From assembly GCA_017620375.1 (NCBI GenBank), contig JAFZQN010000119.1, positions 1 through 39,579 on the forward strand: a stretch of DNA of 39,579 nucleotides. Direction: 5' to 3'. Of the stretch, positions 24,526 through 33,884 are shown piece by piece. How positions within the stretch are numbered: the first letter of the stretch is position 1; each line of letters starts with the position of its first letter. Both the position numbers and the translations under genes were made by a program. The notes below the pieces were generated by a model. That model ran no database searches. It saw only the letters and a program-made list of their open reading frames with translations, and had not been told where the DNA came from. This stretch comes from Lachnospiraceae bacterium (GTDB lineage: Bacteria > Bacillota > Clostridia > Lachnospirales > Lachnospiraceae).

Positions 24526-24554
24526 ATAATAGCAAACTAATGTTCGTTTGTCAA
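24526..24554 (-). promoter_or_regulatory. recA promoter
   Basis: Minus strand TTGACA, 17-base spacer, TATTAT; the leader is about 80 bases. The spacer is almost entirely filled by the LexA box. Confidence 0.85.
24533..24546 (-). promoter_or_regulatory. LexA (SOS) box
   Basis: CGAACATTAGTTTG matches the Bacillus-type CGAACNNNNGTTYG consensus at every fixed position and lies between the -35 and -10 boxes, so LexA would block RNA polymerase. Confidence 0.9.
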
Positions 24555-24588
24555 CATATTTTTCAAAAAATATTTTCGATATCTCCGA

Positions 24589-27500
24589 TCAACCTTTCTG
24601 AGCAAGATATGCTTCAAATTCTTCAAGACTCATAAGTATCTTTCTGGGTTTGGTACCTTCCTCGGGACCTACCACTCCGTCCTCTGCCAGACTGTCCATG
24701 ATCCTGGCCGCACGATTAAAGCCTATCCTGAACTCACGCTGCAGCATACCAACGGATGCCTTTTGCTTCTTTATAATAAGTCTTGCTGCATCCTCGAAGA
24801 ACTCATCATTTGCATCCTGATCCTGCTGTGCTCCGTCATCCTTGGACTGAGATGCTCCCGCTGCTTTCGCTTCAATATGCTGGCTTACTATGTCATTGTA
24901 CTTCATCTCTTTATACTGCTTCTTGATGAAGTCCACAACATCATTAACCTCTTTATCGGATACATATACGCCCTGGAGACGTACAGGTTTTGCATATCCT
25001 CTCGGATAGTAGAGCATATCGCCCTTTCCCAAAAGCTTTTCCGCACCTGCCTGATCGAGGATGGTACGTGAATCCACTATGGATGATACTGAGAAAGCTA
25101 TCCTGGTAGGGATATTTGCCTTAATGGTACCGGTTATGACATTTACGCTCGGACGCTGTGTAGCAAGGATAACATGTATGCCGCAGGCACGTGCGAGCTG
25201 TGTCAGACGTGCTATATCCGACTCGATATCTTTTGAATTTGCAGTCATCATAAGGTCGTTAAGCTCGTCTACGATGATAACGATCTGAGGAAGCTTATCA
25301 GGGCACTCGCCTTCATTGCTCTCCTCCATCCACTTTTCAACCATATGACTGTTGTATGCCGCAAGATCTCTTACTCCGGCATCGGCAAAAAGCTTGTATC
25401 TGTTGTCCATCTCAGCTACAGCCCAGGCCAAAGCTCCGGCGGCCTTCTTAACATCTGTAACTACGGGAACTATCAGGTGAGGTATGCCGTTATATCCGAC
25501 CAGCTCAACTCGTTTGGGGTCGATCATGATCATCTTGACATCGGTAGGCTTTGCCTTATACAGGATACTCATGATAAGTGAATTAATACATACCGATTTA
25601 CCCGAACCGGTAGCACCTGCTATCAGAGCATGGGGCATATCACCTATATCCGATATAATGGATTTTCCGCCGATATCCTTACCTACGGTAAAAGCAAGAT
25701 TTGTCTTACTGTTCCTGAATTCATCGGAATCGATAAGATCTCCGAACAGTACGGCTGCACTTTCTTTATTGGGCACTTCTATACCGACAGCTGCTTTGCC
25801 CGGTATGGGAGCTTCTATTCTTATCTCGGGAGCTGCCAGTGCAAGCTTTATATCATCACTTAATGCGGTGATGGTCTTAACCTTTACGCCCTGATCGGGT
25901 AACAGTTCATATCTTGTGACTGTAGGGCCTACACTTGCATCGGTAACCTTTACTCCTACACCGAAGCTTTCAAATGTGGACTGAAGCTTATTGATGGTAT
26001 TCTCCAGTTCAATCCTCTTTGAAGAATTATTGTTCGATTGATTCTTACTTTTATTAAGAAGCTTAACTGAAGGGAATTTGTATTCCGGCATAACGGGTGC
26101 CTGAGGCTTTGCTGCTTCCTTCGTCATGTCGGTAAACATAGCTGCACCGGCCACCGGAATGTTCTTTTCCTTAAAGCTTTCCTGCTTATCATCGTCAGGG
26201 GCATCCTTATGCTTTTCATTGTATTCCCTGATGACCTGATCAACACTTTCGGCCGTCTTTTTATCTACCGCAGTCCTCTTTTCGGTCTCTTCTTCCGTAT
26301 GTCGGACTCTGTCACTTATATCTGTTATTCTTCTGTCCTCGAAAGGATCTTTGACATCATCCGTCAGGTCATCATCTTCCGACAGATCCACTCTGAAATC
26401 ATCCGTAAAGCTGTCGAAATCATTTATCTTCGGAGCTGTTATATCCACGATCCTTGAAGGATCTTCACCCATAGCTCCCGTACTTCCGGAATGCAGTTTC
26501 TTTATGCCGATCGATGTAACCTTACTGCTGTCCTCAAAAGGATCGCGTTTTCTTGTAGTTTCCTTCTTGTATCCATCCTCGATATCGGAAAAGTCTGTAT
26601 TATTTTCTCCTACTTCCGCAAAGTCAGCATCGGTATAATCCTCTTCCCTGATCTCTTCGGAAGCATCCTTTCCGAGTCTTACATTGCCTACACCCGGAAT
26701 ATACAGGCTGTCCGCACCTTTACGTTTGCTGCTTTCGATAACGTCGGATACCTGTTTTGTATCCTCGGTCTTAATTTCATTCTTCTTGTTTTTATCCTGT
26801 TCGGGTTTTCTCCCTTGCGAAGCAGCCTTTTTACCGTCTTCCCCCTTCTTTCCGAACTCGACATTCATGGTACCCATTCGCTGTCTGGGAAGACGTCTTA
26901 CTCCGTATCTTACCTTGGGATGACTGTACAGCTCATCCTGCGTATCTTCTTCATCCTCATAAAAGCCCTGTTCGGACTTTTCTATGCTTCTTCTCTTCCT
27001 GTAATCATCGATCCTTCTGCTGATCTTTTTGAAAACTGCCATAACGAACGGTTTTCCGGTCATAAGGACAAACAATATCAAAAGCAGAGCGATAAGTACA
27101 AGTACTGTTGCAACTTTTCCGACGAGCGGGCATAAAAGCTTAACAAACATACCGCCTAAAAGTCCGCCGTATGTAGCCTGCTCCCCTTCATAATTAAGAC
27201 TTGAATTGGTGAAATAATCAAACAGGCCTATCTCTTCATTAAATCCGCCTGCAGCAAGCTGGATGAGCGCACCCAGCACTGCACTCAGAAGAACTGCATA
27301 AACGATACCTACGGGACTTACCCCGTTATCCTTATTGGCTATGATAAACAGTGTAAGTATCCAGATGATAAAAGGAAGTATATATCCGAGTCTTCCAAAC
27401 AGACCGAATACAAGTGCGTTTATGCCTGTACCGACTATACCGCAGATACCCACATAGCTTAATACCATGAGTATGCAGACAAGAGAAACGACAATTATGA

Positions 27501-27792
27501 TGATATCATCTTTCTTTGCTTCTGCATTTCTGTCCCTTGGTGCTTCGGGCTTCTTTCTTGATATATATCCTTTTTCTTCCAGCTCGCTCACAGGTGCCTG
27601 CTTCTGGCTCCTGGTTCCCACATTTCTTCTGCCGTTCATATTCTGTGCAAGAAGTGCGGGCTTTTTTCCGGAGTTTCCGCTCTTTGCGGAATTACCCGTA
27701 CTCTTTGCAGCGCTTTTTGTCACAGGCTGGTTCTTTTTACCGTTCTGACTCCGGCTACCTCTGTTAGGTGTCTTTTTACCATTGTCCGACAT
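24589..27792 (-). CDS. ftsK: DNA translocase FtsK/SpoIIIE
   Basis: 1067 residues. Pumps chromosomal DNA through the division or sporulation septum. A basic N-terminus (about 1-90) precedes four membrane segments (about 93-245), a long charged and disordered linker (about 255-570), the alpha/beta motor (about 590-985) with Walker A AGATGSGKS and Walker B IVIIVDELNDLMM, and a C-terminal winged-helix gamma domain (about 1000-1060, KQKASVGMLQREFRIGFNRAARIMD) that reads KOPS/SRS-type DNA sites. The linker is longer than in Bacillus SpoIIIE. The start has AGGA close upstream. The esterase gene ends 21 bases upstream, so the two may share a transcript. Confidence 0.96.
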   Translation of the reverse strand: MSDNGKKTPNRGSRSQNGKKNQPVTKSAAKSTGNSAKSGNSGKKPALLAQNMNGRRNVGTRSQKQAPVSELEEKGYISRKKPEAPRDRNAEAKKDDIIIIVVSLVCILMVLSYVGICGIVGTGINALVFGLFGRLGYILPFIIWILTLFIIANKDNGVSPVGIVYAVLLSAVLGALIQLAAGGFNEEIGLFDYFTNSSLNYEGEQATYGGLLGGMFVKLLCPLVGKVATVLVLIALLLILFVLMTGKPFVMAVFKKISRRIDDYRKRRSIEKSEQGFYEDEEDTQDELYSHPKVRYGVRRLPRQRMGTMNVEFGKKGEDGKKAASQGRKPEQDKNKKNEIKTEDTKQVSDVIESSKRKGADSLYIPGVGNVRLGKDASEEIREEDYTDADFAEVGENNTDFSDIEDGYKKETTRKRDPFEDSSKVTSIGIKKLHSGSTGAMGEDPSRIVDITAPKINDFDSFTDDFRVDLSEDDDLTDDVKDPFEDRRITDISDRVRHTEEETEKRTAVDKKTAESVDQVIREYNEKHKDAPDDDKQESFKEKNIPVAGAAMFTDMTKEAAKPQAPVMPEYKFPSVKLLNKSKNQSNNNSSKRIELENTINKLQSTFESFGVGVKVTDASVGPTVTRYELLPDQGVKVKTITALSDDIKLALAAPEIRIEAPIPGKAAVGIEVPNKESAAVLFGDLIDSDEFRNSKTNLAFTVGKDIGGKSIISDIGDMPHALIAGATGSGKSVCINSLIMSILYKAKPTDVKMIMIDPKRVELVGYNGIPHLIVPVVTDVKKAAGALAWAVAEMDNRYKLFADAGVRDLAAYNSHMVEKWMEESNEGECPDKLPQIVIIVDELNDLMMTANSKDIESDIARLTQLARACGIHVILATQRPSVNVITGTIKANIPTRIAFSVSSIVDSRTILDQAGAEKLLGKGDMLYYPRGYAKPVRLQGVYVSDKEVNDVVDFIKKQYKEMKYNDIVSQHIEAKAAGASQSKDDGAQQDQDANDEFFEDAARLIIKKQKASVGMLQREFRIGFNRAARIMDSLAEDGVVGPEEGTKPRKILMSLEEFEAYLAQKG

Positions 27793-27813
27793 TTATCCTA
27801 TAGTACTCCTTTG

Positions 27814-28824
27814 TTAAATGATCCTTGACATCCATATGTATGCAAGTTCAGGCCACAGGCTTACATCTGCAAAAGGATTTCCCTGCGGCATTTTCGGTCC
27901 CTCTCCTCCTTCATCGTGCTTGGGAGGCTCAGGAGCTTTCTTCTCTCCGAAGAACTGGTCCATCAGCTCAGCCCTACGCTGTTCTGATACATTTATAAGT
28001 GTATTGTTCTTTACATGCTCGAGCACTTTATTAAGCTGTTCTGTTGAATACTCTCCGCCGTGCCATCCGAAGAACTGCTCGGGACTGGCTACGGAAAGTC
28101 CGTGATCTCCGAACGGGAATACATATTGAGCATATCCAACCTTCTTTTCCCTTAAGGCATTTGCGAACAGATAGCTGTTCTCAACAGGTACAAGACTGTC
28201 ACCCAAAGTCTGCCAGATAAAGCAGGGAGGAGTGTTCTCCGTAACATTTTTCTCTGCCGAATAGTAATCAAGTTCTTCCTGAGAAGGATTGGTTCCGAGC
28301 AAAGCCTGGATCGAATAGATATGTGTATACTCACCTGAAGTGATAACGGGATATCCGAGGATAACAGCGTCAGGTCTGCAGGATATATCCGCATATGCGG
28401 GATCGTCATCCTTTATATCATCAAAATGTGTTGCCAGTGTGGCACACAGATGCCCTGCTGCCGAGAAACCGCATATGGCAAGCTTGGCCGGATCGATATT
28501 GTATTCTTCTGCATTCTTTCTGACTACTCTTACCGCTCTTGCGATATCCTTTACCGGCTGATCCTTTAACGGGATCGACATGGTGATATCCGTAGTATAT
28601 GTAAGAACAAATATATTAAAACCTCTCTTGTAAAAATCCATACCTACAAGCTCACCCTCGTGAGGAGCACACATACAGTACCCGCCTCCCGGAGCTACGA
28701 TCATACATCTTCTCTTTTCATTATCTTCGTCATGGAGAAAGGCCATGATATTAGGCATGAAACCATATGCTGCCGCATATGTATACTCTGAATCTTTCCA
28801 TAGATCTACTCTGAATTTTTTCAT
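27814..28824 (-). CDS. Alpha/beta hydrolase (esterase, acetylxylan-esterase-like)
   Basis: 336 residues, no signal peptide, so cytoplasmic. Oxyanion-hole segment IVAPGGGYCMCAP (about 43-55), nucleophile elbow GFSAAGH with catalytic Ser, Asp in TLGDSLVPVENS and His in FPFGDHGLS: a complete triad of the BD-FAE/Axe-like esterase group. Members remove acetyl or small acyl groups from xylo-oligosaccharides, which fits the fibre-degrading neighbourhood, but the substrate is inferred. The tail (about 285-330) is Glu/Pro-rich with an unusual KKAPEPPKHDEGGEGP stretch. Divergent from the DUF362 gene. Confidence 0.85.
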   Translation of the reverse strand: MKKFRVDLWKDSEYTYAAAYGFMPNIMAFLHDEDNEKRRCMIVAPGGGYCMCAPHEGELVGMDFYKRGFNIFVLTYTTDITMSIPLKDQPVKDIARAVRVVRKNAEEYNIDPAKLAICGFSAAGHLCATLATHFDDIKDDDPAYADISCRPDAVILGYPVITSGEYTHIYSIQALLGTNPSQEELDYYSAEKNVTENTPPCFIWQTLGDSLVPVENSYLFANALREKKVGYAQYVFPFGDHGLSVASPEQFFGWHGGEYSTEQLNKVLEHVKNNTLINVSEQRRAELMDQFFGEKKAPEPPKHDEGGEGPKMPQGNPFADVSLWPELAYIWMSRII

Positions 28825-28863
28825 ATATCCCCCTATAACCCATACATTTTTACATACTCTATA

Positions 28864-28892
28864 ATTTTACCCTATTTCAATTTCTTATGCAA
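28864..28892 (-). promoter_or_regulatory. Esterase promoter
   Basis: Minus strand TTGCAT, 17-base spacer, TAAAAT, 40 bases before the ATG. Confidence 0.6.
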
Positions 28893-28914
28893 CACCTTTT
28901 TATTGTATACTACA

Positions 28915-28942
28915 TTGATTTTTACGAAAAAACATATATAAT
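28915..28942 (+). promoter_or_regulatory. Promoter of the DUF362 gene
   Basis: TTGATT, 16-base spacer, TATAAT, 47 bases before the ATG at 28989. It lies inside the upstream open frame that would start at 28887, which argues against that longer start. Confidence 0.7.
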
Positions 28943-28988
28943 CATAAATGTAATCAAACGACCATATATCAGGAAAAAAGGACAGCAT

Positions 28989-30149
28989 ATGAGCCGGAAA
29001 AAATCCACTGTGGTAGTAATACCGTGTGACAGTTATGATGAAGAAAAAGTATATTTAGGCCTTAAAAGCGGACTTGATGAACTTGGAGGCTTTAAAGCAA
29101 TTGTAAAGCCCGAAGAAAAAATACTTGTAAAGCCCAATCTCTTAAGTGCTGCAGTCCCCGAAAAAGCAGTCACCACGCATCCTTCGGTACTCCGTGCAGT
29201 ATTCAGGCTATTAAGCGAGGCCGGCTGCAATAACGTAAAAACAGGAGATTCCCCGGGACACGGCAGCTGTGAAGGTGCCATGAAACTGCTCGGTTTAAAT
29301 GACGAGACCATGTACGGAGCAAAACTTACTCCTATGTCGGAAAGTGTCCATATCGACTTTCCCGAAGGCATGACCTGTAAGGAGTTTGACTTCTGCAAGG
29401 AAGTGGTGGAAAGTGATGCCATCATCAATGTATGTAAGATGAAGACACATGCCTTAGAACGTATCACGGGTGCCGTAAAGAACGTATACGGATTTATTTG
29501 CGGTTTAAAGAAAGCCGCAGGACACGTAAAGTTCCCAAATGATACCGTATTTGCCAGAATGCTGGCTGATATTCACAGATGTACACATCCGAGGCTCCAT
29601 ATCATGGACGGTATCATAGCTATGGAAGGTAACGGTCCCGGAGCCGGTACCCCCACTCCCATGAACGTGCTTCTGGTTTCCACAGATCCCGTAGCACTGG
29701 ACACCGTATACTGCTATCTCATCAACCTCGATCCGGAAGCAGTCCCCACCAATTCACAGGGCTGCAGGATGGGTATAGGTACCGACATAGAGGAAGAGAT
29801 AGACATTATATTAGGTGGGCGCCATATCACCAAAGATGAACTCTTTAAAACTTACGGAAACGGTGCTTTTGATGTCGGAAGAGAAAAGCCTAAAAACACT
29901 TTTCTTATGAAATACTCCGGCTTCATGACCAGGATTGCCAGAAGACCTGCCATCGATAAAGACAAGTGTGTCAAATGCGGTATCTGCGTCGACCATTGTC
30001 CCGTCCCCGGTAAAGCTGTGGAATTTAAAAACGGGAAGACTTCTCCTCCCGTTTATGATTATAAAAAATGTATCCGCTGCTACTGCTGCCAGGAAATGTG
30101 TCCCAAACATGCAATACGTCCGGTAAGAGGACTTTTCAGAAGAAAATAA
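28989..30149 (+). CDS. DUF362 protein with C-terminal 2[4Fe-4S] ferredoxin domain
   Basis: 386 residues from the chosen start, MSRKKSTVVVIPC, which has AAGGA upstream. DUF362 region about 6-295 (VKPNLLSAAVPEKAVTTHPSVLRAV, GDSPGHGS, KMKTHALERITGAVKNVYG, GxGPGAGTPTPMNVLLVS), then a ferredoxin domain with CVKCGICVDHCP and CIRCYCCQEMCP, giving two full sets of cluster cysteines. Function of the family is unsettled; proposed roles are electron transfer or a redox enzyme. Monocistronic, divergent from the esterase and convergent with the ABC cluster. Confidence 0.88.
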   Translation: MSRKKSTVVVIPCDSYDEEKVYLGLKSGLDELGGFKAIVKPEEKILVKPNLLSAAVPEKAVTTHPSVLRAVFRLLSEAGCNNVKTGDSPGHGSCEGAMKLLGLNDETMYGAKLTPMSESVHIDFPEGMTCKEFDFCKEVVESDAIINVCKMKTHALERITGAVKNVYGFICGLKKAAGHVKFPNDTVFARMLADIHRCTHPRLHIMDGIIAMEGNGPGAGTPTPMNVLLVSTDPVALDTVYCYLINLDPEAVPTNSQGCRMGIGTDIEEEIDIILGGRHITKDELFKTYGNGAFDVGREKPKNTFLMKYSGFMTRIARRPAIDKDKCVKCGICVDHCPVPGKAVEFKNGKTSPPVYDYKKCIRCYCCQEMCPKHAIRPVRGLFRRK

Positions 30150-30160
30150 GTTAAAGGCCG

Positions 30161-30183
30161 CCGGGCCGCGTTATGCGGTCCGG
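30161..30183. terminator. GC-rich hairpin shared by convergent genes
   Basis: CCGGGCCGC / GCGGTCCGG arms with a 5-base loop. The stop codon of the minus-strand ABC gene (30171-30173) lies in the loop. T-runs on either side are weak (TAATATTTT on the plus strand), so termination efficiency is uncertain. Confidence 0.6.
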
Positions 30184-32009
30184 TAATATTTTGCCTGTGC
30201 ATTCCAAAGCTGCGCATACTTTCCGTCTTCATCCTTTACAAGACTGTCATGCGTACCCTTCTGTACTATCTCTCCGTTATCAAACACAGTGATCTCATCG
30301 CAGAACCTGCATGATGATAACCTGTGGCTTATATATATGGCGGTTTTATCCTCCGTTATATTATTAAAGTTGCTGTATATCTCTTCCTCTGCTATAGGAT
30401 CGAGTGCGGCTGTGGGCTCATCAAGCACTATAACAGGTGAATCCTTGTACAGGGCTCTGGCCAGAGCAATTTTTTGTGCCTCTCCGCCCGATATCTGTAC
30501 CCCCTTTTCAGACACATCCTTATACAGATATGTATCAAAACCGTTCGGTAAGCTTGTAAATCTCTCAGAAAGAGTGGTTTTTTTAATGCATTCCTCTGCT
30601 TTTTCGATATCCACCTTAGTATCGGCTGCTATATTCTGTCCCAAAGGAAATGCCAGAAGCTTAAAATCCTGAAATACGAATGAAAATACCTTCAGGTACT
30701 CATTATAATCGTACTCCCTGATATCCTTCCCGTTAAGAAGTATCTGTCCTTCCGTCGGATCGTAAAGCCTGCACAACAGCTTAACAAAAGTGGTCTTACC
30801 CGCTCCGTTCGCACCTACAAATGCCTGTTTTCTTCCGATATTAAGCTTGGTATTTATGTTCTTTAATACATAGGTGTCACTGTTGGGGTACTTGAATGAC
30901 ACATTCTTATACTCTATCTCACAGCCGTCCGTAAATATCTTTTCATCTATATGTACATTTCCTGTACTCTTCCTGTGAGGAAGGTCAAGGTACTCATACA
31001 GATGCTCCAGATGCCCGGTATATATCTTGTTCTCCGAGATAACATCCGACAGCTCACCGAAGCTTTCAACCATCTTTATCAAGGCTCCGACATACTGGAC
31101 TATACTGCCTACCGCAAAAGCTCCGAGTCCCGCCTTGGCTACCACCATCAGATAACATAAGCACGTACATATACCTCTGAACAGGACCAGCCTGCTCTGG
31201 CATGAACTCATACTTCTTAGATACACATTGTCCTTCTCATTGTTATCCTGCAGCTTCTGCATCTCCCTCAAGGCAAATCTGTCCTGACGATATATCCTTA
31301 CATCCTTTGCCCTCGCAGGTTCAGCATACAGTTCGTGTCCGTAGAACATAAATGCCCTGTTAAACCATACATTGCTGTCGGTCCACTTTTCAAAGATCTC
31401 CTGTTCCTTTGCTTTAAGCTTCGAGGTAATGAATCCCGAAAGAATAACCACTATAAGAAGCACACCTATCCATACCGGTGAATCCACCAATGCATTACCG
31501 GACTTCGATGTAAAAAACGATACCGTAAGAGCTATAGAAGCTGCTATACCTATAAATACTTCCACCAGACCGGAAGTATCCCATACCAGCTGTCCAAGTC
31601 CGTTTCCGAACATAAAGAGGTTTTCTTCTGCCTTCTGCTTCTGTTTTCTTATATCAGGATCTTCCAGATCGACAAAGTCCATCTCCATCTGCTTATCGGA
31701 AAACACCTTGGAGAAATAATTCCACATTCCGGACTCTTTATCGTTTACCTTTTTCTCCATGGAATTTTTGATCATCGAAAGGATAAAGTTGATGCCTATG
31801 GTGAGAAGCACATATAATATCAGTCTGTCCACATTCCTGTCATTAGTTATCTCGTTTATGATCCTTGCGGAAAACCATATGGTCACAAAGGGAGCGATGG
31901 TCTTAGCTATGCTATGAAGTACTTTCGCCCTGATCAGTCCCGGACAGTATTTTGCCAGTATCCTGTATCCGCGTTTTGTATTCTCTATACGCTTCTTAAA
32001 TCTCATCAC
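30171..32009 (-). CDS. ABC exporter half-transporter, pair 2 second subunit
   Basis: 612 residues: six-helix exporter membrane domain (about 15-340) and ATPase (about 355-610) with Walker A GANGAGKTT, signature ISGGEAQKIALARAL, Walker B VIVLDEPTAALDP (catalytic Glu intact) and H-loop ISHRLSSCRFCD. Overlaps the end of the upstream ABC gene by 14 bases, so they are translated together and probably form a heterodimer. Its closest relative in the window is the gene at 34098-35918: both have the SHRLSSCRFC ending, the EYDYxxY segment and the FxxVFQDF Q-loop. Both are the second member of their pair. Likely exports a drug or peptide; substrate not visible. No peptidase domain. Confidence 0.9.
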   Translation of the reverse strand: MMRFKKRIENTKRGYRILAKYCPGLIRAKVLHSIAKTIAPFVTIWFSARIINEITNDRNVDRLILYVLLTIGINFILSMIKNSMEKKVNDKESGMWNYFSKVFSDKQMEMDFVDLEDPDIRKQKQKAEENLFMFGNGLGQLVWDTSGLVEVFIGIAASIALTVSFFTSKSGNALVDSPVWIGVLLIVVILSGFITSKLKAKEQEIFEKWTDSNVWFNRAFMFYGHELYAEPARAKDVRIYRQDRFALREMQKLQDNNEKDNVYLRSMSSCQSRLVLFRGICTCLCYLMVVAKAGLGAFAVGSIVQYVGALIKMVESFGELSDVISENKIYTGHLEHLYEYLDLPHRKSTGNVHIDEKIFTDGCEIEYKNVSFKYPNSDTYVLKNINTKLNIGRKQAFVGANGAGKTTFVKLLCRLYDPTEGQILLNGKDIREYDYNEYLKVFSFVFQDFKLLAFPLGQNIAADTKVDIEKAEECIKKTTLSERFTSLPNGFDTYLYKDVSEKGVQISGGEAQKIALARALYKDSPVIVLDEPTAALDPIAEEEIYSNFNNITEDKTAIYISHRLSSCRFCDEITVFDNGEIVQKGTHDSLVKDEDGKYAQLWNAQAKYYRTA

Positions 32010-33822
32010 CGCTCACCTCCCCTTCTTCATTATCCCTGTAATACTTGGCCTGAGTCTCATAAAGCTCATAATATCTGCCTTTACTTTTAAGCAGCTCGTC
32101 ATGGGTACCTTCTTCTATGATCCTTCCGGCTTCTATCAGGATTATACGGGTACAGAATCTGGTAGATGCCAGACGGTGTGAAATGAATATGGTAGATTTT
32201 CCCTTCATCATTTCATCATAGGTCTCATAAAGATGATTCTCAGACACCGGATCAAGTGCCGCCGTCGGCTCGTCGAGCACCACTACAGGTGACTGTCTGT
32301 ACAAAGCTCTTGCAAGAAGAAGTTTTTGTATCTCTCCGCCCGAGAAGTTTACACCGTCATCCCAGAAAGTCTTATCGAACTTACTCTTGATCCCTTCGGG
32401 AAGTGATGTGATCTTTTCCGATAATCCCGCAGTTTTTAAGCACTGCCGTACTCTCTCTTCGTCTATATCATCCGGCTGTTCCGATACTATCTCGGCTATG
32501 GTCACGGGCAGGAGTGAGTGATCCTGGAGAACGGCACCGAAAAGCTCATAATACTTATCACGGTTATATTCTCTTATATCTATGCCGTCATATAATACCG
32601 TACCCTCTGTAGGTTCGGTAAGCCCCATAAGCAGTTTTACCATAGTCGTCTTACCGGCTCCGTTAAGACCTACCACTGCCAGATGCTCACCCGGTTCTAT
32701 CGCAAGGTTGAAGTCCTTTATTATATTTTCTCCGTCCTCGGAATACTTGAAGCACACTTTTTTCAGTTCTATCCTGCCGGGTTTCTCTGTATCCTTAATC
32801 TCCGCTCCGCCTTCTCTTTTATACTCTTCCGGGTACTCAAGGTAGGATCTGAAACGGTTCATCGCTATACTCAGCCTGTTGAGGTTATTAATCTGTCCGA
32901 GCAGACTTCCGAGCCATGTCGAAAATCCTGCCACCACGTTAAAGTAGAGCACGAACTCAGCTACCGTGATATTCCCCTTAAAAACAAGGTACAACAGGTA
33001 AGCGTATACAGCGCCTTCTCTTATAAAAGACATTCCGCTGTCCACTGCGGACACTCCAAACAGCTTTGCGGTATATCTTCTGTACCAGCCCTTAAAGCCG
33101 GACATGTACTTTTCATAAAGCTTGTCAAGCCATACCGGCATATTGTAGAGACGTATATCCTTTGCCGCCTGCACATCGTTTGAAACGCCTATTATATACT
33201 GCATACCGTGCTCATAACCGTTCTTCTCATCCATATTGGTATCAACCCATTTTAATACCTTACGGTTAAGAAGGAAACTGACCGTGGTGGTAGCTACCAG
33301 AAACAATATGATCCAGATATTGACCGTAAACAGTATACCTGCAAAAGCTATGAATCCGAGCATGTTTGAAAAGAACATTACAACAGCATCATAGGTCTGC
33401 AGGAAATATGAAAAATTACCGTTGCAGCTGGCAAAGCTCTCGCTCTGCAACTCTCTAAAATGCTCATCTTCCTGATTCTTATAATCGGTCGTAAGGCCCT
33501 TCTTTGATATCTTTCTTAAGAAGTGCACATTCATCTTGAACTTATTCCAATATATCATGCGTTCAAGATATTTCTGTACGGTCTGGAACAAAGCAAGTGC
33601 CAAGGCCAGACCTCCGGTGATAAACAGTAACCTCTTTAAACCTGACTCTATAGTTATCTCCTCTATTATCACCTTCGGTAAAAATGCTGTGATGACGGGT
33701 ACCGCGCAGTTGACAAGTATGATGCCGGCACAAAATATGAGGAGCTTGGGACAGCCTTTTTCGGTCTCCTTTAAGCAGTAGGACAGGTTTTGTAAAATTG
33801 TATATTTCTTATCCTTATCCAT
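31996..33822 (-). CDS. ABC exporter half-transporter, pair 2 first subunit
   Basis: 608 residues from the ATG at 33822 (MDKDKKYTILQ), which has AAAGGA 8 bases upstream; a longer frame would start inside the terminator hairpin and has no RBS. Membrane domain about 25-325 and ATPase about 340-600 with Walker A GLNGAGKTT, signature FSGGEIQKLLLARAL, Walker B VVVLDEPTAALDP and H-loop ISHRLASTRFC. Most similar to the gene at 35921-37777 (SHRLASTRFC type). Preceded by the leader-peptide attenuator at 33841-34086, so transcription into this gene is predicted to need antitermination. Confidence 0.9.
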   Translation of the reverse strand: MDKDKKYTILQNLSYCLKETEKGCPKLLIFCAGIILVNCAVPVITAFLPKVIIEEITIESGLKRLLFITGGLALALALFQTVQKYLERMIYWNKFKMNVHFLRKISKKGLTTDYKNQEDEHFRELQSESFASCNGNFSYFLQTYDAVVMFFSNMLGFIAFAGILFTVNIWIILFLVATTTVSFLLNRKVLKWVDTNMDEKNGYEHGMQYIIGVSNDVQAAKDIRLYNMPVWLDKLYEKYMSGFKGWYRRYTAKLFGVSAVDSGMSFIREGAVYAYLLYLVFKGNITVAEFVLYFNVVAGFSTWLGSLLGQINNLNRLSIAMNRFRSYLEYPEEYKREGGAEIKDTEKPGRIELKKVCFKYSEDGENIIKDFNLAIEPGEHLAVVGLNGAGKTTMVKLLMGLTEPTEGTVLYDGIDIREYNRDKYYELFGAVLQDHSLLPVTIAEIVSEQPDDIDEERVRQCLKTAGLSEKITSLPEGIKSKFDKTFWDDGVNFSGGEIQKLLLARALYRQSPVVVLDEPTAALDPVSENHLYETYDEMMKGKSTIFISHRLASTRFCTRIILIEAGRIIEEGTHDELLKSKGRYYELYETQAKYYRDNEEGEVSGDEI

Positions 33823-33840
33823 TTTTTTCCTTTCATTACC

Positions 33841-33884
33841 AAATAAAAAATCTGTTTTGTATCCAAATGTACACAAAACAGATT
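33841..33884 (-). terminator. Intrinsic terminator of the ABC leader (attenuator)
   Basis: Perfect 12-base arms (33873-33884 and 33849-33860; AATCTGTTTTGT on the minus strand), 12-base loop, then TTTTTTATTT. It ends 18 bases before the ABC start. Its 5' arm, extended by GCG, is complementary to the 3' arm of the leader hairpin. Confidence 0.92.

Noticed and set aside
28887-28988. 34-codon N-terminal extension of the DUF362 protein
   Set aside because: The promoter -10 (28937-28942) lies inside it, the residues do not look like the family, and the ATG at 28989 has its own RBS.
33823-33876. 18-codon N-terminal extension of the ABC gene ending at 31996
   Set aside because: It would start inside the terminator hairpin; the ATG at 33822 has AAAGGA upstream and starts like the family.
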